A stretch of DNA of 64,000 bases from Bicyclus anynana (GCF_947172395.1 NC_069087.1:5041107-5105106); one strand, 5' to 3'; numbered from the stretch's first letter, positions 10,553 through 22,330 are shown. The notes: generated by a model from the sequence alone, not told the origin. Numbers and translations: made by a program.

Positions 10553-10729
10553 TCTATACTAATATTATAAAGCTGAAGAGTTTGTTTGTTTGATTGATTG
10601 ATTGAACGCGCTAATATCTGTAACTTACGGTAGATAGTCATTTATCGAGGTAGGCTATAGGCTATATATTATCCCCGTATACCTGCTGGGACGGGAACCA
10701 GGCCTGTGAAACCGCGCGGCGTCAGCTAG
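10553..10729 (+). mobile_element. Non-autonomous Helitron, apparently full length (177 bp)
   Basis: Starts TCTATACTAATATTATAAAG and ends GCGGCGTCAGCTAG, lying between a host A (10552) and T (10730), the AT insertion site expected of Helitrons. Internal landmarks are a TTTGTTTG/ATTG run, 'aacgcgctaata', 'ggctataggctatatatta' and 'gggacgggaacca'. It has no coding capacity and would depend on a Rep/helicase supplied in trans. It is the cleanest copy of this family in the window. Confidence 0.85.
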
Positions 10730-11104
10730 TTTTTAGATACTAGCGCATCGAAACTAAGGCGATCAAAGGTGCCTAATTGTCTTAATTTCATTTAGTCTCA
10801 TCGAAAGCTATTTAGGTATTATTTACCTAAATATTGTCAACAATGTCGAGTTGTGTGTTCATGAAGTGTAAAAACTTACTTTGTGTTTACTTACACATAA
10901 ATAAAAATATGTGTAAGTAAACATAAAATTGTGCATGTGTGCGCTGCAGTGGAGAAGCAAAAATCAATTCAGAACAATTATTGCAGTGATTTTGTAGTCA
11001 CAAAACATATCTAATAGTATAAAATCGTTGCCCATATTAGAATCAAGACTTTAATTAGTAATATAATAGGACTCAAAAGGACAAGGAAAAGGACTTATTT
11101 GTAA

Positions 11105-11446
11105 TCAAATATAAGAAAACTAATGTACAACAAAGGTTTTTCATTCATAACACTTGTTAGGACAACTTAATTAACAAATCAAACTGTAACTAAAATAAGA
11201 CCCTATAATGGCAGAGAATGACCTAGAGTGGAGTCACGCACTTGTGAACGATGTGTGTAGGGTTAAAGGATCCTTTGACAGATATCTAACACTCCCCTTT
11301 TCCACTCAAGTCACTCAGTCTGTCACAAGTAACCCATAAAGAATTACTCAACAAGAGAAGTGGACGGCTCTAACGCCACGAGCCCACTGAAGCCAGCACG
11401 ACATCGAGCGACGTCATATCCGTCACAGACTACTATTTCCTACACT
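11105..11446 (+). repeat. Dispersed repeat family R1, plus copy
   Basis: About 340 bp reappear as reverse complement at 46706-47166. Shared segments include 'tggagtcacgcacttgtgaa', 'cccttttccactcaagtcac', 'gtaacccataaagaatt', 'aacgccacgagc' and 'gacgtcatatccgtcacaga'. No protein frame or terminal inverted repeat was recognised, so the class is unknown (LTR, MITE or LINE 3' UTR are all possible). Confidence 0.65.
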
Positions 11447-12140
11447 ATTTATTAAAACATGTAAAGGACAATGCCAGATAATGTATAGAAGTTTAACCCA
11501 CTAAAAAAAATGATTTGCATCAATATATTACATATCATTTTATTGGATTGTTTGTACTATTAAACAAATATTACCTTTTAACCCCTCAAAACTAGGGATA
11601 AAAATAAATCTAAGTTGAAGTTTGATTTTAAGGTTAAGTATGTGCAGTTTATTATGAAATAGATAATTAATAATATTAATATTTGTGCATTTACAAAAAA
11701 ACCAATCACGACGATTGTTCTTTAGTAAATACACAGGCATATGCATAGGCATTAAAACAAGCGTGATTTTGTTATTTTCAAATTAATTTCAGGTGACTAT
11801 TACGTGTTCTGACAGTTGGGCAGTGTTATGACAGTTTATTTTTACATTTTGATCAGACTTCGCAGCACTGGATTCTAGCCGTTTCGAACCTAAAGTGACT
11901 AAAATGGAATAGAAACGCTTTAAAAGGCTCGAACCCAAAGTCGAAATAAGGTTTTTAAAAAATAAGTAAACAATGTCTGTTAAGAGGAAATAACGAAATG
12001 GATTTAATAACTTTTTTTGGCAGATTTTTATTCCGGAGTTTAACAGTAAAAATGGTTTATTAAAAAACAATTATTTAAAAATTGGATATTTTTAGTACAT
12101 TTACATTTTCCGCAAATTTTTAAGTTAGAACTGGGTCAGG
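11447..12140. other. A+T-rich stretch, nothing recognised
   Basis: Frames of 70 and 93 codons on the minus strand (11540-11752, 11789-12070) have no recognisable domain, and codon content looks like A+T-rich background. Confidence 0.45.
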
Positions 12141-12149
12141 ATCTGGCAT

Positions 12150-12425
12150 TCTCCTTTAAAAGCGGCCAACGCGGCGATAACAGTAATGATTGTAATTACA
12201 AACAAACAAACATTTTAATGCATATCTCCAAATAATAAAGCAGTATAGCAATAATTCACATGTAGGTGAGAGGCTCCCCTAGCCGAGATTATGGCGGCGC
12301 CATCAAATATGCATAAAAGCGGTAAAATGCCACGTTTAACCGCTCCCCAACGCCTCCGTTGTCACCTGCCAGCCACTCAGCCGCCGCAGTCGTCTCCAGA
12401 CAGATGCTCAGACGGTAGTAATTAA
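12150..12425. promoter_or_regulatory. Candidate regulatory island (homeodomain/POU-like motifs)
   Basis: A G+C-richer block with 'gtaatgattgtaattac' (near-palindromic TAAT pair), 'ttttaatgcatat' and 'aatatgcataaaa' (POU-type ATGCAT cores), 'gagattatggcggcgcc', and 'tgtcacctgccag' (E-box-type CACCTG). It lies in A+T-rich DNA with no ORF. The density and variety of motifs suggest a conserved non-coding element, but conservation cannot be tested from one sequence. Confidence 0.35.
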
Positions 12426-12544
12426 AAATTGCCACCGTTAAATAATTTTACATGATACCTAAGATGGAGTGAGAGCTTAATATTCGATAGATGGCATTCT
12501 GAACACCACGCCACGTCTAAGTCAGAGTATGATTTGATTTTTTG

Positions 12545-12680
12545 TTTTTACCGAGTAGACTCCAAAACTTATGAAACGTTTTTAAACATTCTTTCACTAA
12601 TAAAAAGCTACATTATCAGCGAATAACACAGCCTATAATATAATTTATCCCCGAATTCCCACTACTAGTTTAGTAAGTGT
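12545..12680 (+). mobile_element. Helitron interior remnant
   Basis: 'cattctttcactaataaaaa', 'gctacattatcagcgaata' and 'aatttatccccgaattccca' occur in the same order as in the Helitrons at 10553 and 43443, and 'ctagt' occurs near 12665. The 5' end is missing. Confidence 0.5.
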
Positions 12681-13084
12681 AGTTGTTTTACAAAAACTAA
12701 TTTTTGTAACTGTTATGAGAAATCAGTGAGAAAATGAAAGTGAGGTTTTTTCTTACACATGCACAGAAACAAACTATAAATTCTTACTGCCGCAATGAAG
12801 AAACTATTATGGTACAGAGCAGTTATAAGTTGTTCGAACCTAAATTTATCATTATCGCGTTTATTTTCATAAGGTATAAATATTTTTTTGTTATAAACTA
12901 CAAACATGACTACTTCATAAATATATAATGATGGTACCGTTAATATGTTCAATTTTTGGAAGAACGGTTTACAGCTGTCTCGTTGACATAATTTACAGAT
13001 TGCTTTAATGCATCTTTTCAACTAGGGTACCTTCATCTGTGTATAGTAAATATTATGAAGGGGAAAGAATTTATAGTTTGTTTG

Positions 13085-13205
13085 GATTTAATAGGCTCTG
13101 AAACTACTAAACCTATTTAAAAATTCATTCACTGTTGGAAAGCTACACTATCCCAGAGTGCTATCACACTAATATTATAAAGGCGAAAGTTTGTGTGTGT
13201 GTATA
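13085..13205 (+). mobile_element. Two abutting Helitron fragments
   Basis: An interior piece ('ttcattcactgttggaaagc', 'tacactatcccagagtgcta') is followed at about 13166 by a 5'-end piece ('cacactaatattataaaggc', 'gaaagtttgtgtgtgtgt'). One element appears to have inserted into another and both have then decayed. Confidence 0.5.
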
Positions 13206-14440
13206 GAGAAAGGTTATAGAGAAACACATATATAATAAAACCATATTTTTACCTGACTATCAAATGCATATTGAAATACGAACATACCGAATTAAACTGT
13301 TAACTTGGAATACTTATACATTTGTTATCCAATTAACATAAATATATAGAACTACGCGAACTCTCTATAAGTGTGTTTCGGGACGCGAACACAGAATACT
13401 TATGACTTAGCGACGAAATCTACAATCCCATTATAGCAATCATCTTCCCGTTCATTACGCGCTGCTAAGATAGTAAATTTAAATTAACAGCCCCTTGTTA
13501 GTTGAACTATACGCGAGTGTGGCACAGTTTCCAATGTTACCATCCGATAAAATTGACGGCACAGACGAAATCTGATGATCTATTAATTTTACCATGATCA
13601 TCATTTTCAGATACAGAAAGTTGGGAGCCGACCAGCACAGCGCAACACTTCAGATTCGGAGCGAGTGGTTTTATCAGGTCTGGATAGTGTAACCTACGAG
13701 TAACTTGGATTCGTTAGTTTTCGTCTTAAATAGCAAAATAAATATAGCGTAGATGATTGTTTTTTGTAATCGCTACCTAAATAAGCAAGACATGTTAGAC
13801 AGAAATATTATTTTTTTTTCAAGAATCACTAGTGAAATATTGGAGAATATTTGTCCTTCATTTATACAAGTTCATATTATAAAATTCTAAAAGCAGTATA
13901 ATTAATAATTAATTTCTATAATTAATATGCATCCAATTCATACGATCTACATGCATATTATAAATACTAGTCGATTTGTATGACTTTATCAAATGGAACT
14001 TTCTGTGGGATTTAGATATTTTGTCAACGTTATTCGTGTTAATCTATATTGTAAGACATGTTACAGTCCGCGATTGACGTTAAATTATGAAAAGCTTTTG
14101 ACTTGAGTCTATCTTAGGTCCGATATTTTAACGTTTTGATTTTGTGTCTACTGAGCAATGGAAACAGATTCTATTGCAGCAGAATGAATGTTCATTTACT
14201 AAGCGAAAATCGGGATTGTGCGCGTGACACCCTTATGGAGCAGTTGGTTACCGTTTTAATTTGGATATTTTAATTTGTACATTTCGTGAATTTTAGCTAT
14301 TTTTAGCTCATTAAAAATTAACAACTTGCTCATGTCTACAGTTCTCACGTGCTGTGTAAAAACACTTTTGTAAGCAAACGTGAGTTGTATTTACAAAGAA
14401 ATGTTTTTAATTTAACTTCGTGTACTTATTGCCATAAATA
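13206..14440. other. A+T-rich stretch, nothing recognised
   Basis: No gene, tandem repeat or recognisable element end was identified. Confidence 0.45.
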
Positions 14441-14449
14441 AACGTTTTT

Positions 14450-14590
14450 TGTTTTTTTTTTTTAGAATTTTCCCCTTTCCTCTCCGAAAAACGTGATCGT
14501 AATGGGTATAACAGTAGTACAACGTGTAGGAAATTGGGGATCGAACTATAGTCCTCTCTGGTTTGAACGTAGCCAGCTGTGGTCCTGAGT
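14450..14590 (-). mobile_element. SINE-B, degenerate, minus
   Basis: On the minus strand a B-box-like 'agttcgatccccaat' is followed by 'tgttatacccattacgatca', then 'gagaggaaaggggaaaattc' and a run of A. The layout matches SINE-B at 8335, but with many substitutions. Confidence 0.4.
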
Positions 14591-14599
14591 TCAATTTCC

Positions 14600-14752
14600 A
14601 GCTCTTACGATATTATATTTTCTAAATTGCCTTAGGCCTGGTCTGGTAGAACGATTCGCCAATGGTTAGTTACCGCTCTATTGTCACAGTTGTACGAAGC
14701 GATATAACGTTCCGGTTTGATGCCGCGTAGAAACCGTTAGAGGTATGGTTAA
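14600..14752 (+). mobile_element. SINE-A, strongly diverged body
   Basis: 'gcctggtctggtagaac', 'ccaatggttagttaccgctc', 'gaagcgatataacgttccgg' and 'gatgccgcgtagaaaccg' follow the order of SINE-A body segments at 17270-17400. The tRNA head and tail are missing. The high divergence marks an old insertion. Confidence 0.55.
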
Positions 14753-14839
14753 AATAAAATCGTAATTATTCCAAGTAAGCTCTCTTTCATCTTAGAATGC
14801 ATCGACAGATCAGGGCGGCTAGTCTCTGGCTATGTTTTG

Positions 14840-14944
14840 TATAACTCGCAAGTGCGAGTTTCGGATTCACCGCTATCTTTCTCACTTTATAGTATCGTGT
14901 TAATCAGAGAGACATAGAGATGAAACTCGCACTTGCGAATTATA
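14840..14944. repeat. Hairpin with 23-bp arms
   Basis: Arm 14840-14862 (tataactcgcaagtgcgagt plus ttc) pairs with 14922-14944 with one mismatch across a 59-base loop. The arm centre, ctcgcaagtgcgag, is close to self-palindromic. A small MITE or an unannotated structured RNA would both fit. The flanks give no target-site duplication I can defend. Confidence 0.55.
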
Positions 14945-16630
14945 AAAATATCGTTCAGAATATGTTTAAAATCGTGAGATCGCAATTAGTAGCTAAATTG
15001 TCATGAAGAAAAAAAAATTGCAGCCAAGCCAAGAAGATGCATCTAATGAGCCGTCATCTCTTGTACTATTAACCTATGCACAGCTAATGTAGCAGTCGTC
15101 TCATCCGCTATCTTTAACGAACACTCATAAGCGCGCACTTACAGTACTGTGGCTCGCTCAGCTCTGAGACGAGTGAAAGGAACTGAATGCTTTGTGGGAT
15201 TACAGTTTTGTTCGCGACTTTATTTAGTATTGTGAAAATGTCTCCCTTCAATTATCTTTTTATATAAGGAATTTAAAGGTGATTCAAATTAGGGACTTTT
15301 CTTTATATTCCTTATCCACGTTAACAGGTTCAGGCAACCAATAGTAGGTTTTTTTAATTTATGACGTCATACACCATGTTCACATAGCTCACTCAAATGG
15401 CGGTGTTTTGAATGCTTAAAATACGACAGATATTTATTTTAATTTTGGGTTTTTTGATATTATTATATTTATTAAGTTAGAAATTGATTATAACATATAT
15501 TCATATTTGCATTATTAATTATAATGTTTTATAAAAGACTATCAATTCTTATGTGACTATAACTTTACAAGCAACCATTTAAATCCGTATTCTTAAATTA
15601 AAATGAAATAGCACAATATACATCGTTTTTTAATAATTTACAATGAGCTATAATGTTTAATATGAATTCACAGTAGAAGATAGCCATTATTAGATCATAA
15701 TATGCTATTTTGATTTACGCAAGATTTCTGAAAAACAACGAATTAATTTAAAAATACACATTGTCGATGATTTTTTTTCAGTTTTCATGTATATATACTT
15801 CGTGATGAGCTTCTGAGTAAATATATTTAATTTCAGTGTCAAATATGATGCCAGTCGTAAAACATTGCTCATGTTGGCTATGAATATGAAATTCAAATTT
15901 TAATAGTAAAACTATAAAAAAAGTGTTAGTATGTTTCCAAAATTTCCATAAATATGCGGTGAAGTAACATAAAAGGGAGAGGTTTTCCTTGTAAAACAAT
16001 GTAGGCCCAAGGAGATGCTAATGCGGGGTACATACAAATTGATACTCGATCGTTGCTCATATAAAACACTGAACGATCGCCCCATGAATAATAAAGAACT
16101 GCCAAACGGTGACGCAGGTTTCACGCTTGCCGGCTTGCTACGTTGATTTTATTTTGCAAAGATTGGGCATTACTTGTAGTAGAATGATTTCTAAATATTT
16201 TTATTTACTTAATCAAACATAATATTGTCTTTTTATTCATTATATTGTATGTATTTGTTTTTTTTTGTTAAAGACGACTTATGAAGGTTACTTATGAATG
16301 ACGACTTATGAAGGTTGTTGCCATTCTTAGTTATATGAAATCGGTAATATGAATAAATACAAAGTGTTTAATTACAAAATTATACAACAACTGTTGATGA
16401 ACCTATTAGCTGAACCGTATAATATATTACATGCTTACATACATTAGTTTTTTAATATCTTTACAGTTAAAAATGTATATTATAAGAGGAAAATTCGTAC
16501 AATATATATTGCGCCACTGGTATTATAACATACAAAAACAAGGCTTAAATATCATTTAAATATAACATAATGTTTTACACTCTCATATCAAATGACATAT
16601 CATTAAAACGTGCGGCTCTATTAAGTCAAA
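14945..16630. other. Unique A+T-rich stretch
   Basis: No gene is supported. A perfect ATGACGTCAT palindrome (CRE/ATF-like) occurs at 15361-15370. A short direct repeat 'gacgacttatgaaggtt' occurs at about 16272 and 16299. Minus-strand frames of 63-73 codons at 15705-16124 overlap each other in different frames and show no domain. Confidence 0.45.
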
Positions 16631-17187
16631 TTGGCATTAACCGTAATCGCTCGCTCATAAATATCAGTCGGAATTAAATCACTCCGTGTCGAATAATCCG
16701 GTACACGATCGACGATTTACGTAATTGCGTACATTTGTAATAGTGTGTCGTGGAGCTACGAATATCCGAGATAAACACAAGTTTGCGTAAGTACTTAAAA
16801 ATGCGTAGGGACATAATATTTTGTAGATTTAAGAATTAGAAAGTGTAAGCAATTGATTTTTCACCATACATACATTTTTGAGCTGTGAATTCCAAGTTGA
16901 CACACATTTACGTAAATTTTCTTAATTTTTTTTTGCGGTAACTTATAAAGAAAATTAAAAAATATATAGAGGATCCTTTAAAATAATTTACTGATACGGA
17001 AGTTTGTGAAAAGTTTTTGAGATAGACACAAGCTTGCGTTATTATAGTAAACGTAATATATTTCGTGTAGGCATGTATTTGTAGAAATTGCTTTTATAAA
17101 TGGCCATTCAAATTTTAGGCCATTAATTAGGCCAGAAATATTCGGTTTCTTATTGTAATACTATATTTTTGATTTAAGCATTTTCAA

Positions 17188-17512
17188 CGGCCTCCGTGGC
17201 GCAGTGGTATGCGCGGTGGATTTACAAGACGGAGGTCCTGGGTTCGATCCCCGGCTGGGCAGATTGAGATTTTCTTAATTTGTCCAGGTCTGGCTGGTGG
17301 GAGGCTTTGGCCGTGGCTAGTTACCACCCTACCGGCAAAGACGTACCGCCAAGCGATTTAGCGTTCCGGTACGATGCCGTGTAGAAACCGAAAGGGGTGT
17401 GGATTTTCATCCTCCTCCTAACAAGTTAGCCCGCTTCCATTTAAGACTGCATCATCACTTACCATCAGGTGAGATTGTAGTCAAGGGCTAACTTGTAAAG
17501 AATAAAAAAAAA
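17188..17512 (+). mobile_element. SINE-A, full length (about 325 bp)
   Basis: The head has an A-box 'gtggcgcagtggtatgcgc' and a B-box 'gggttcgatccccggc', a tRNA-derived pol III promoter. The body has 'ccaggtctggctggtgggag' and 'gcgttccggtacgatgccgt'. The 3' tail 'cacttaccatcaggtgagat' leads into 'aacttgtaaagaataaaaaa' and an A-run. The tail matches the LINE 3' end in the array at 56.7-62.9 kb, which points to that LINE type as its mobiliser. This is the reference copy for SINE-A here. Confidence 0.9.
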
Positions 17513-17689
17513 GCAACATCAGATACTTGATAAAATAAACCGAATATTATAAGCAATAACAGTTATTTGCTATTATTGTACACTACTCATAATCAAAGCT
17601 TATATTAACTCGTTAATCATAAGTTAAATTAAGTTTATTTAAATTTAGAACTTGATTTATATGCCCACACAATTTGAATCAAAGGACGT

Positions 17690-17905
17690 TTAAATTTAGA
17701 ACACTACATTCGTAGCTCGGCGTACCGTGATTGGCGGGCGTGTAGTGTTTACCTGCGGAATCCGCACAGACAATTAGCTCTTTATACGATTAAACTCAAC
17801 ATCCGCAGGTGTCATGACATGACGTTCGTTGCGTGAACGTTCGCTGTAACGCGTCACTTGTTACCCGACGAATTGTGAATGAGCCGCTGATTAATTGTTT
17901 CATGT
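17690..17905. promoter_or_regulatory. Candidate regulatory island
   Basis: A G+C-richer block with 'gtgtttacctgcggaat' (forkhead-type GTTTAC next to an E-box), 'ccgcaggtgtcatgacatga', 'gtaacgcgtcacttgtta' and 'gctgattaattgtttcat'. No ORF or repeat is seen. The role is inferred from motif clustering only. Confidence 0.3.
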
Positions 17906-18185
17906 CGTTAGGTTTCGTTGAGGTAATGTTTGAGTTGGTATCTTTGGTTACATTTGTTGTTCAACTTTGCAGAAGAACTTTTAAAAAACGGCCTTAATTA
18001 AATTTTATTAAAGCTAATGTATCCTAATTCGGTAATACTGTGAGATAGTAATTACGATAAAAATACATATAATAGTGTATGAAATTTAAGTAATAAATAC
18101 ACTGCGAATGACTAATTAATATCATTAAATAGGAATGGTGATATTTGATGCTCTTATAAATTATAAAAAAATCTTGTTTTTTATA

Positions 18186-18214
18186 AAGATATATATATAT
18201 ATATATATATATAA
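18186..18214. repeat. (AT)n microsatellite
   Basis: An uninterrupted run of about 14 AT dinucleotides. Confidence 0.9.
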
Positions 18215-18275
18215 AGATGTATATATGAGTAGGTATATGTAACTTTGAAATAGATACACATACACACACTACATC

Positions 18276-18312
18276 AAATTCCAGCGGACGAAGCCAAGGC
18301 CAAGAGCTAGTG
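18276..18312 (+). mobile_element. Possible Helitron 3' end
   Basis: 'ccagcggacgaagccaagg' then 'ccaagagctagtg' resembles the 'gcggacgaagtcgcgggc...gctagt' terminus at 44780-44808, with mutations. The match is short and degenerate. Confidence 0.3.
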
Positions 18313-19220
18313 ATTAATAAAGAGCGACGCAGCAATATGCGGTGAGTAGTTATTACGTCTATCTTCCAAGGTAAAGGGAAGAGGGAACATCAAATGTGCA
18401 TTCAGCGGTGAGAACACAACGAGTGTCGTGAGACGCTGCGAGGCAAGGAAGTGAGCACAAAGCGGCGGTAGAGGTGTCTCGCCGACGCGGTCAAAGAATC
18501 GACTTAAAGTAGAGGGTCTGTTGCATTGCAAATATGTACTCTACCTATGCAGTCAGATTAAATAGTTAAATAAACAGTAACTACCAAGGAAGGTGTAATA
18601 TTGATGGACTCCTCATTAGGTTGACAGACAACAAGAATGTGTAGCAGTGAGTCACCTTAGGATCGTTGTTTTTTGAAGCAATGTAGGGACAAATGGTTTA
18701 TGTAAACAGTGGATGTCCATTGGCCCATGTGATGATGATGATTTGTAATTACTTGATTTATTGTTTTTTATCCAAAATAATTGGCTATCTCACCTCTAAT
18801 TGGAATATCATCGCCAAAAGCACGCGTCGCATGACATAATTGGAACGTGTCCTAAAATGTGCCTCCCTGTACTCTTTCCTGGTAGTGCAACAGTAAAATG
18901 TACCTAAAAGTACACGTAGTATCGTTTCATCCTGTCATCGTTTCTTTAAATCCTACCTGAGTATCACTCTTTGAATATGCTTGTATAATAATACATTACA
19001 ACGAGTCTTACTAAGTAGACTATCTGCCAATATAGTGTTCTTTGTCGTAGCCTTAAACACAGAGCGAAGGAGTCTGATTCAACAAGCGAGTGCATCGGCC
19101 TTCAACAGAAGCCAGCATAAAGATATTGAGCATGCATTGTCGGTGGCGGTATTGTTCGTACCATCACCTGCGATAACACCGTCCGCACCGTCCGCTTTGT
19201 GCACCTAATTGTTATATTCC
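18313..19220. other. Mixed-composition stretch, no gene supported
   Basis: The segment 18320-18530 is G+C-richer and carries two GGTGAG donor-like sites on the plus strand (about 18339 and 18408), but no acceptor-bounded frame. A retroposon-like tail 'gatgatgatgattt' closes at about 18746. Frames of 72-75 codons at 18307-18531 and 18981-19208 have no recognised domain. Confidence 0.4.
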
Positions 19221-19229
19221 GAACAAAGA

Positions 19230-19690
19230 CTCAGCAGAAACAAATGACGTCAGTGCTTGTTAGCTCCCAGGCTAAACGCTAACGTAATAACATGTCTTCA
19301 AACAATTGTTCAATGTTTCCAATACGTTAGGAAATTGGCTGTACGCAAATGCAATGCGAATCGATCGCTATTGTTGCACGTTCGAAGTTTAAATCATTTA
19401 GCCGATATGATTGACGGGAGGCGGCCAATAAAACTGTTGGGTTGCGGGGCAAAAATGCGGAATTCCATCGGGTAATAATGAAACGCGGGGGCCGCGTCGA
19501 TATAGCGCTAATGATCTTCATTTTCAAATTTCCAGCGGTTCGACGTTTATTCGTTTTAAAACGTTCGACTTGAGCGACGTCATTCGCCCCCCACTGCGCC
19601 GCGGCATCAATCATTTTTAGAGGGCTTCGCTTAACCAAGTTTTCTTCCGGGCTCCAACTTTTACATCGAATGATCTCAGTTAAACCAACA
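19230..19690. promoter_or_regulatory. Candidate regulatory island
   Basis: A G+C-richer, CpG-containing stretch open in several overlapping frames (72 codons plus, 103 codons minus) with no recognised domain. It contains 'ggaggcggccaataaaactg' (CCAAT-type and Hox-type ATAAA motifs), 'agcgacgtcattcgcc' (CRE-like) and 'catcaatcatttttag'. It could be a conserved non-coding element, or less likely an exon. Confidence 0.3.
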
Positions 19691-20077
19691 GAGCGTTCGT
19701 CTCGCGATCGCGTTTTGTATTATTTTTTTTTTCTATGGCGAATAAATAATATTATTTCACAACGGAAGGGAGATTGGATTTCGTTAAATATGGTTTAGTA
19801 ATTGAATTGAAATCTCTCAATGTCGGCGTTCAATTAAGATTTAGATTTCGTGCTTGATGAGGGCATTCCTTTGTTTCTTACGAAATAAACTTGTAATTCA
19901 ATTTATAACCGCTGATTTGATTTTACAACCGGGTAGCTTTTATTTTATAACTGTACAAAAATAATAATGTATTTTAAAAATTATTTTAATAGTTTATTTG
20001 CCAGATTAAGCAGAGAGCCCAGCAGATACAAATGGGAATTTACGTCTATAGATATCGCGTATGCGTATGCTGCATTG

Positions 20078-20166
20078 GGCCAGCGTGATGGACTAAGAGC
20101 TAACCCCTCTCATTCTGAGAGGAGAATCGTGCTCAACAGTGAGCCGAATATGGGTTGTTAATGATA
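20078..20166 (+). mobile_element. SINE-C 3' part
   Basis: 'ttgggccagcgtgatggact', 'ctctcattctgagaggag', 'gagccgaatatgggttgtta' and a short GATAA tail, in SINE-C order. Confidence 0.75.
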
Positions 20167-20349
20167 ACTCCATTGGACGGAGGTCAAGAAGTAGAACAAA
20201 AAGTTCTACTATTATTTTAACGATAAAAATGCTTGCATTTTTCTTTCATTACGGCAATAAGCAACTGGCGTAAAGTAGGATTTATTTAATTTTAACACAA
20301 GTTTGAAAGTCTTTAGGAGAAAACAAAACTATAATGTTATAGAAACCTA

Positions 20350-20418
20350 TTCATTCTGAGAGGAGGCTCGTGCTCAACAGTGAGCCGAATATGGGTTGAT
20401 AATGATGATGATGGTGAT
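20350..20418 (+). mobile_element. SINE-C tail with GAT repeat
   Basis: 'cattctgagaggaggctcg', then 'gtgagccgaatatgggttga' and 'taatgatgatgatggtgat'. Only the last 70 bases of the element remain. Confidence 0.75.
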
Positions 20419-21173
20419 ACAGAAAACATTATTTATCTAAGCATAAATTATATCCAAATAAAAAGAAATTAAATAACTTTCAAGTTGATCATGATTTTAT
20501 AAAACATTTTCGTAATCTAAACACATTAATTACGGCATATCCATAACGGAGGCTGTCAAAAGTGATTAATGCTAATGTTGGACGCAAGATTTTTAACGTT
20601 AAGATTAAAATGGCTTACGGCGTTGTGATCGCGGGCCGAGAGAAGGGCGCGGGAGAGCGTCCCCGGGAAAATTACACGACACATCCAGTGGGAGAGCTTG
20701 AGGTGAGCTTCGAACAAGATCCTTTGTTTTGTGGTAAAAATAGCGTTTCAGAGGGTATTTGCTATATTTGTATATGTATATTATCATAAAGCACATGTCT
20801 TTATCCGTATTTATTCGTATTTCAGATAGATATTTTATTCATATTGATGCCAATTTTTTAATACATTTGTAGTATTCGATATCTCAATCGCCTTACTAGT
20901 TTACTGGTGGTCTCCTCCTTCAGTCGTGTTCCTTATATATTATGAGAGTCGTGACCACCTCCACCTATGACTTTCAGTTTTATTGTGTCATGCTATTGTG
21001 TGTGTGTGGTGAAGTGGAGACGAGTGTGGTGCGGAACCCATCGAGCTGCCGCCCCTCAGGCTCTTTCCTTCCACTTTGCCATTGACCATCAGTTTCTGGA
21101 GGTATTCTTCGTCTTTCCTGACAATGTGTCCGAAGTTCTCAATAGCTTTTAGCGATTCGCTTTAGGCAGATGC

Positions 21174-21484
21174 GACGGCCTCCGTGTCGCAGTGGTATGC
21201 GCGGTGGATTTACTAGACGGAGGTCCTGGGTTCGATCAACGGCTGGGACGATTGAGGTTTCCTTAATTGGTCCAGGTCTGGCTGGTGGGAGGCTTCGGCC
21301 GTGGCTAGTTTCCACTCTACCGACAAAGACATGCCGCCAAGCGATTTAGCGTTCCGGTACGAAACCGAAATGTGTGTGGATTTTCATCCTCCTCCCAACA
21401 AGTTACCCCGCTTCCATATTAGATTGCATGATCACATACCATCAAATGAGTCAATGGCTAACTTGTAAGGAATACAAAAAAAAG
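21174..21484 (+). mobile_element. SINE-A, near full length
   Basis: Head, body and A-rich tail match the 17188 copy, including 'tgtcgcagtggtatgcgcgg' and 'gcgttccggtacg'. The segment 'atgccgtgtag' is lost at about 21362 and part of the tail is altered ('ccatcaaatgagtcaatgg'). The B-box reads gggttcgatcaac, a likely damaged pol III promoter. Confidence 0.85.
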
Positions 21485-22245
21485 TATAAAAAGTAGTATA
21501 GTCCCTCCTGACCAACCCTCCTCTTTTTACATCCAGGCTTGGGACCGACAATGGCGGAGCGGAGTAACTGGAAGCGACCTGACGTGCTCGATGACTATTT
21601 ATTCGCAGAGCTATGGATCTCTGCTTATAGTCTAACAACTGAACGTAGATTAAAAAAAAATACAAAAAATATCATGATGATTTCTCCCGCCTAGCAACAT
21701 TGCTTTCTGGTCTACTACTGCTATGCAATTTCATCGACAAGCATACTATTGCCGATGTAATTTGAATGAGGGTTAACTTTAACACCTACGTCTTAGGTAC
21801 GGTAGGTGGACACGGGATATGTGAAGGGTAAACTTATTTAAAGGCAATGGTTTTCTATTTGTTTACGGGTTATCCTTACCTTCCTTGTTCTGTTCATTAA
21901 TACTATCAAAAAGAAGGTCGTTATAATAATCAAGTTTTTTTTTATTTTTACTTTGGTTTTTTTTGTTTACAAAACAAAATTTACAAAAATTTAATATAGC
22001 GAGACCGCGGCGTGTGCCGAATGGGCCATAATACTGTTTGTGTACTTTCGATTGCCTTATTACCTACCGGAATGTAAACAATATCGGTTCGGTGGCTCCT
22101 TTACGAAACGATTTGCGGTAAAAATTCGCGCTGATAGACGCGATGTGAGCAATAAGGGTGGTTTTTAGGGTTCTTTATTGAAATCGGTAATAAAATTGGT
22201 ATCATAAAAATTCAATGCCTCGAGATATTTAGATATTGTAAATCT
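21485..22245. other. Unique stretch, weak regulatory-like island at 22000-22160
   Basis: No gene is seen. At 22000-22160 a CpG-richer patch ('gcgagaccgcggcgtgtgcc', 'aaattcgcgctgatagacgc') could be regulatory. The remainder is A+T-rich with nothing recognised. Confidence 0.35.
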
Positions 22246-22249
22246 ACTC

Positions 22250-22330
22250 TTCTTGTCAAGAATACTGGACCTATTTATAAAGTTCATTCACTAATCTAAA
22301 GCTACATTATCAACGAGTAACATTTGTTAT
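22250..22330 (+). mobile_element. Helitron interior remnant
   Basis: 'actggacctatttataaag', 'ttcattcactaatctaaagc' and 'tacattatcaacgagtaac' match the interior segments of the Helitron at 43443 and the remnant at 12545. Confidence 0.45.

Noticed and set aside
17188..17260. tRNA gene
   Set aside because: It is the head of full-length SINE-A, repeated at several other sites in the window.
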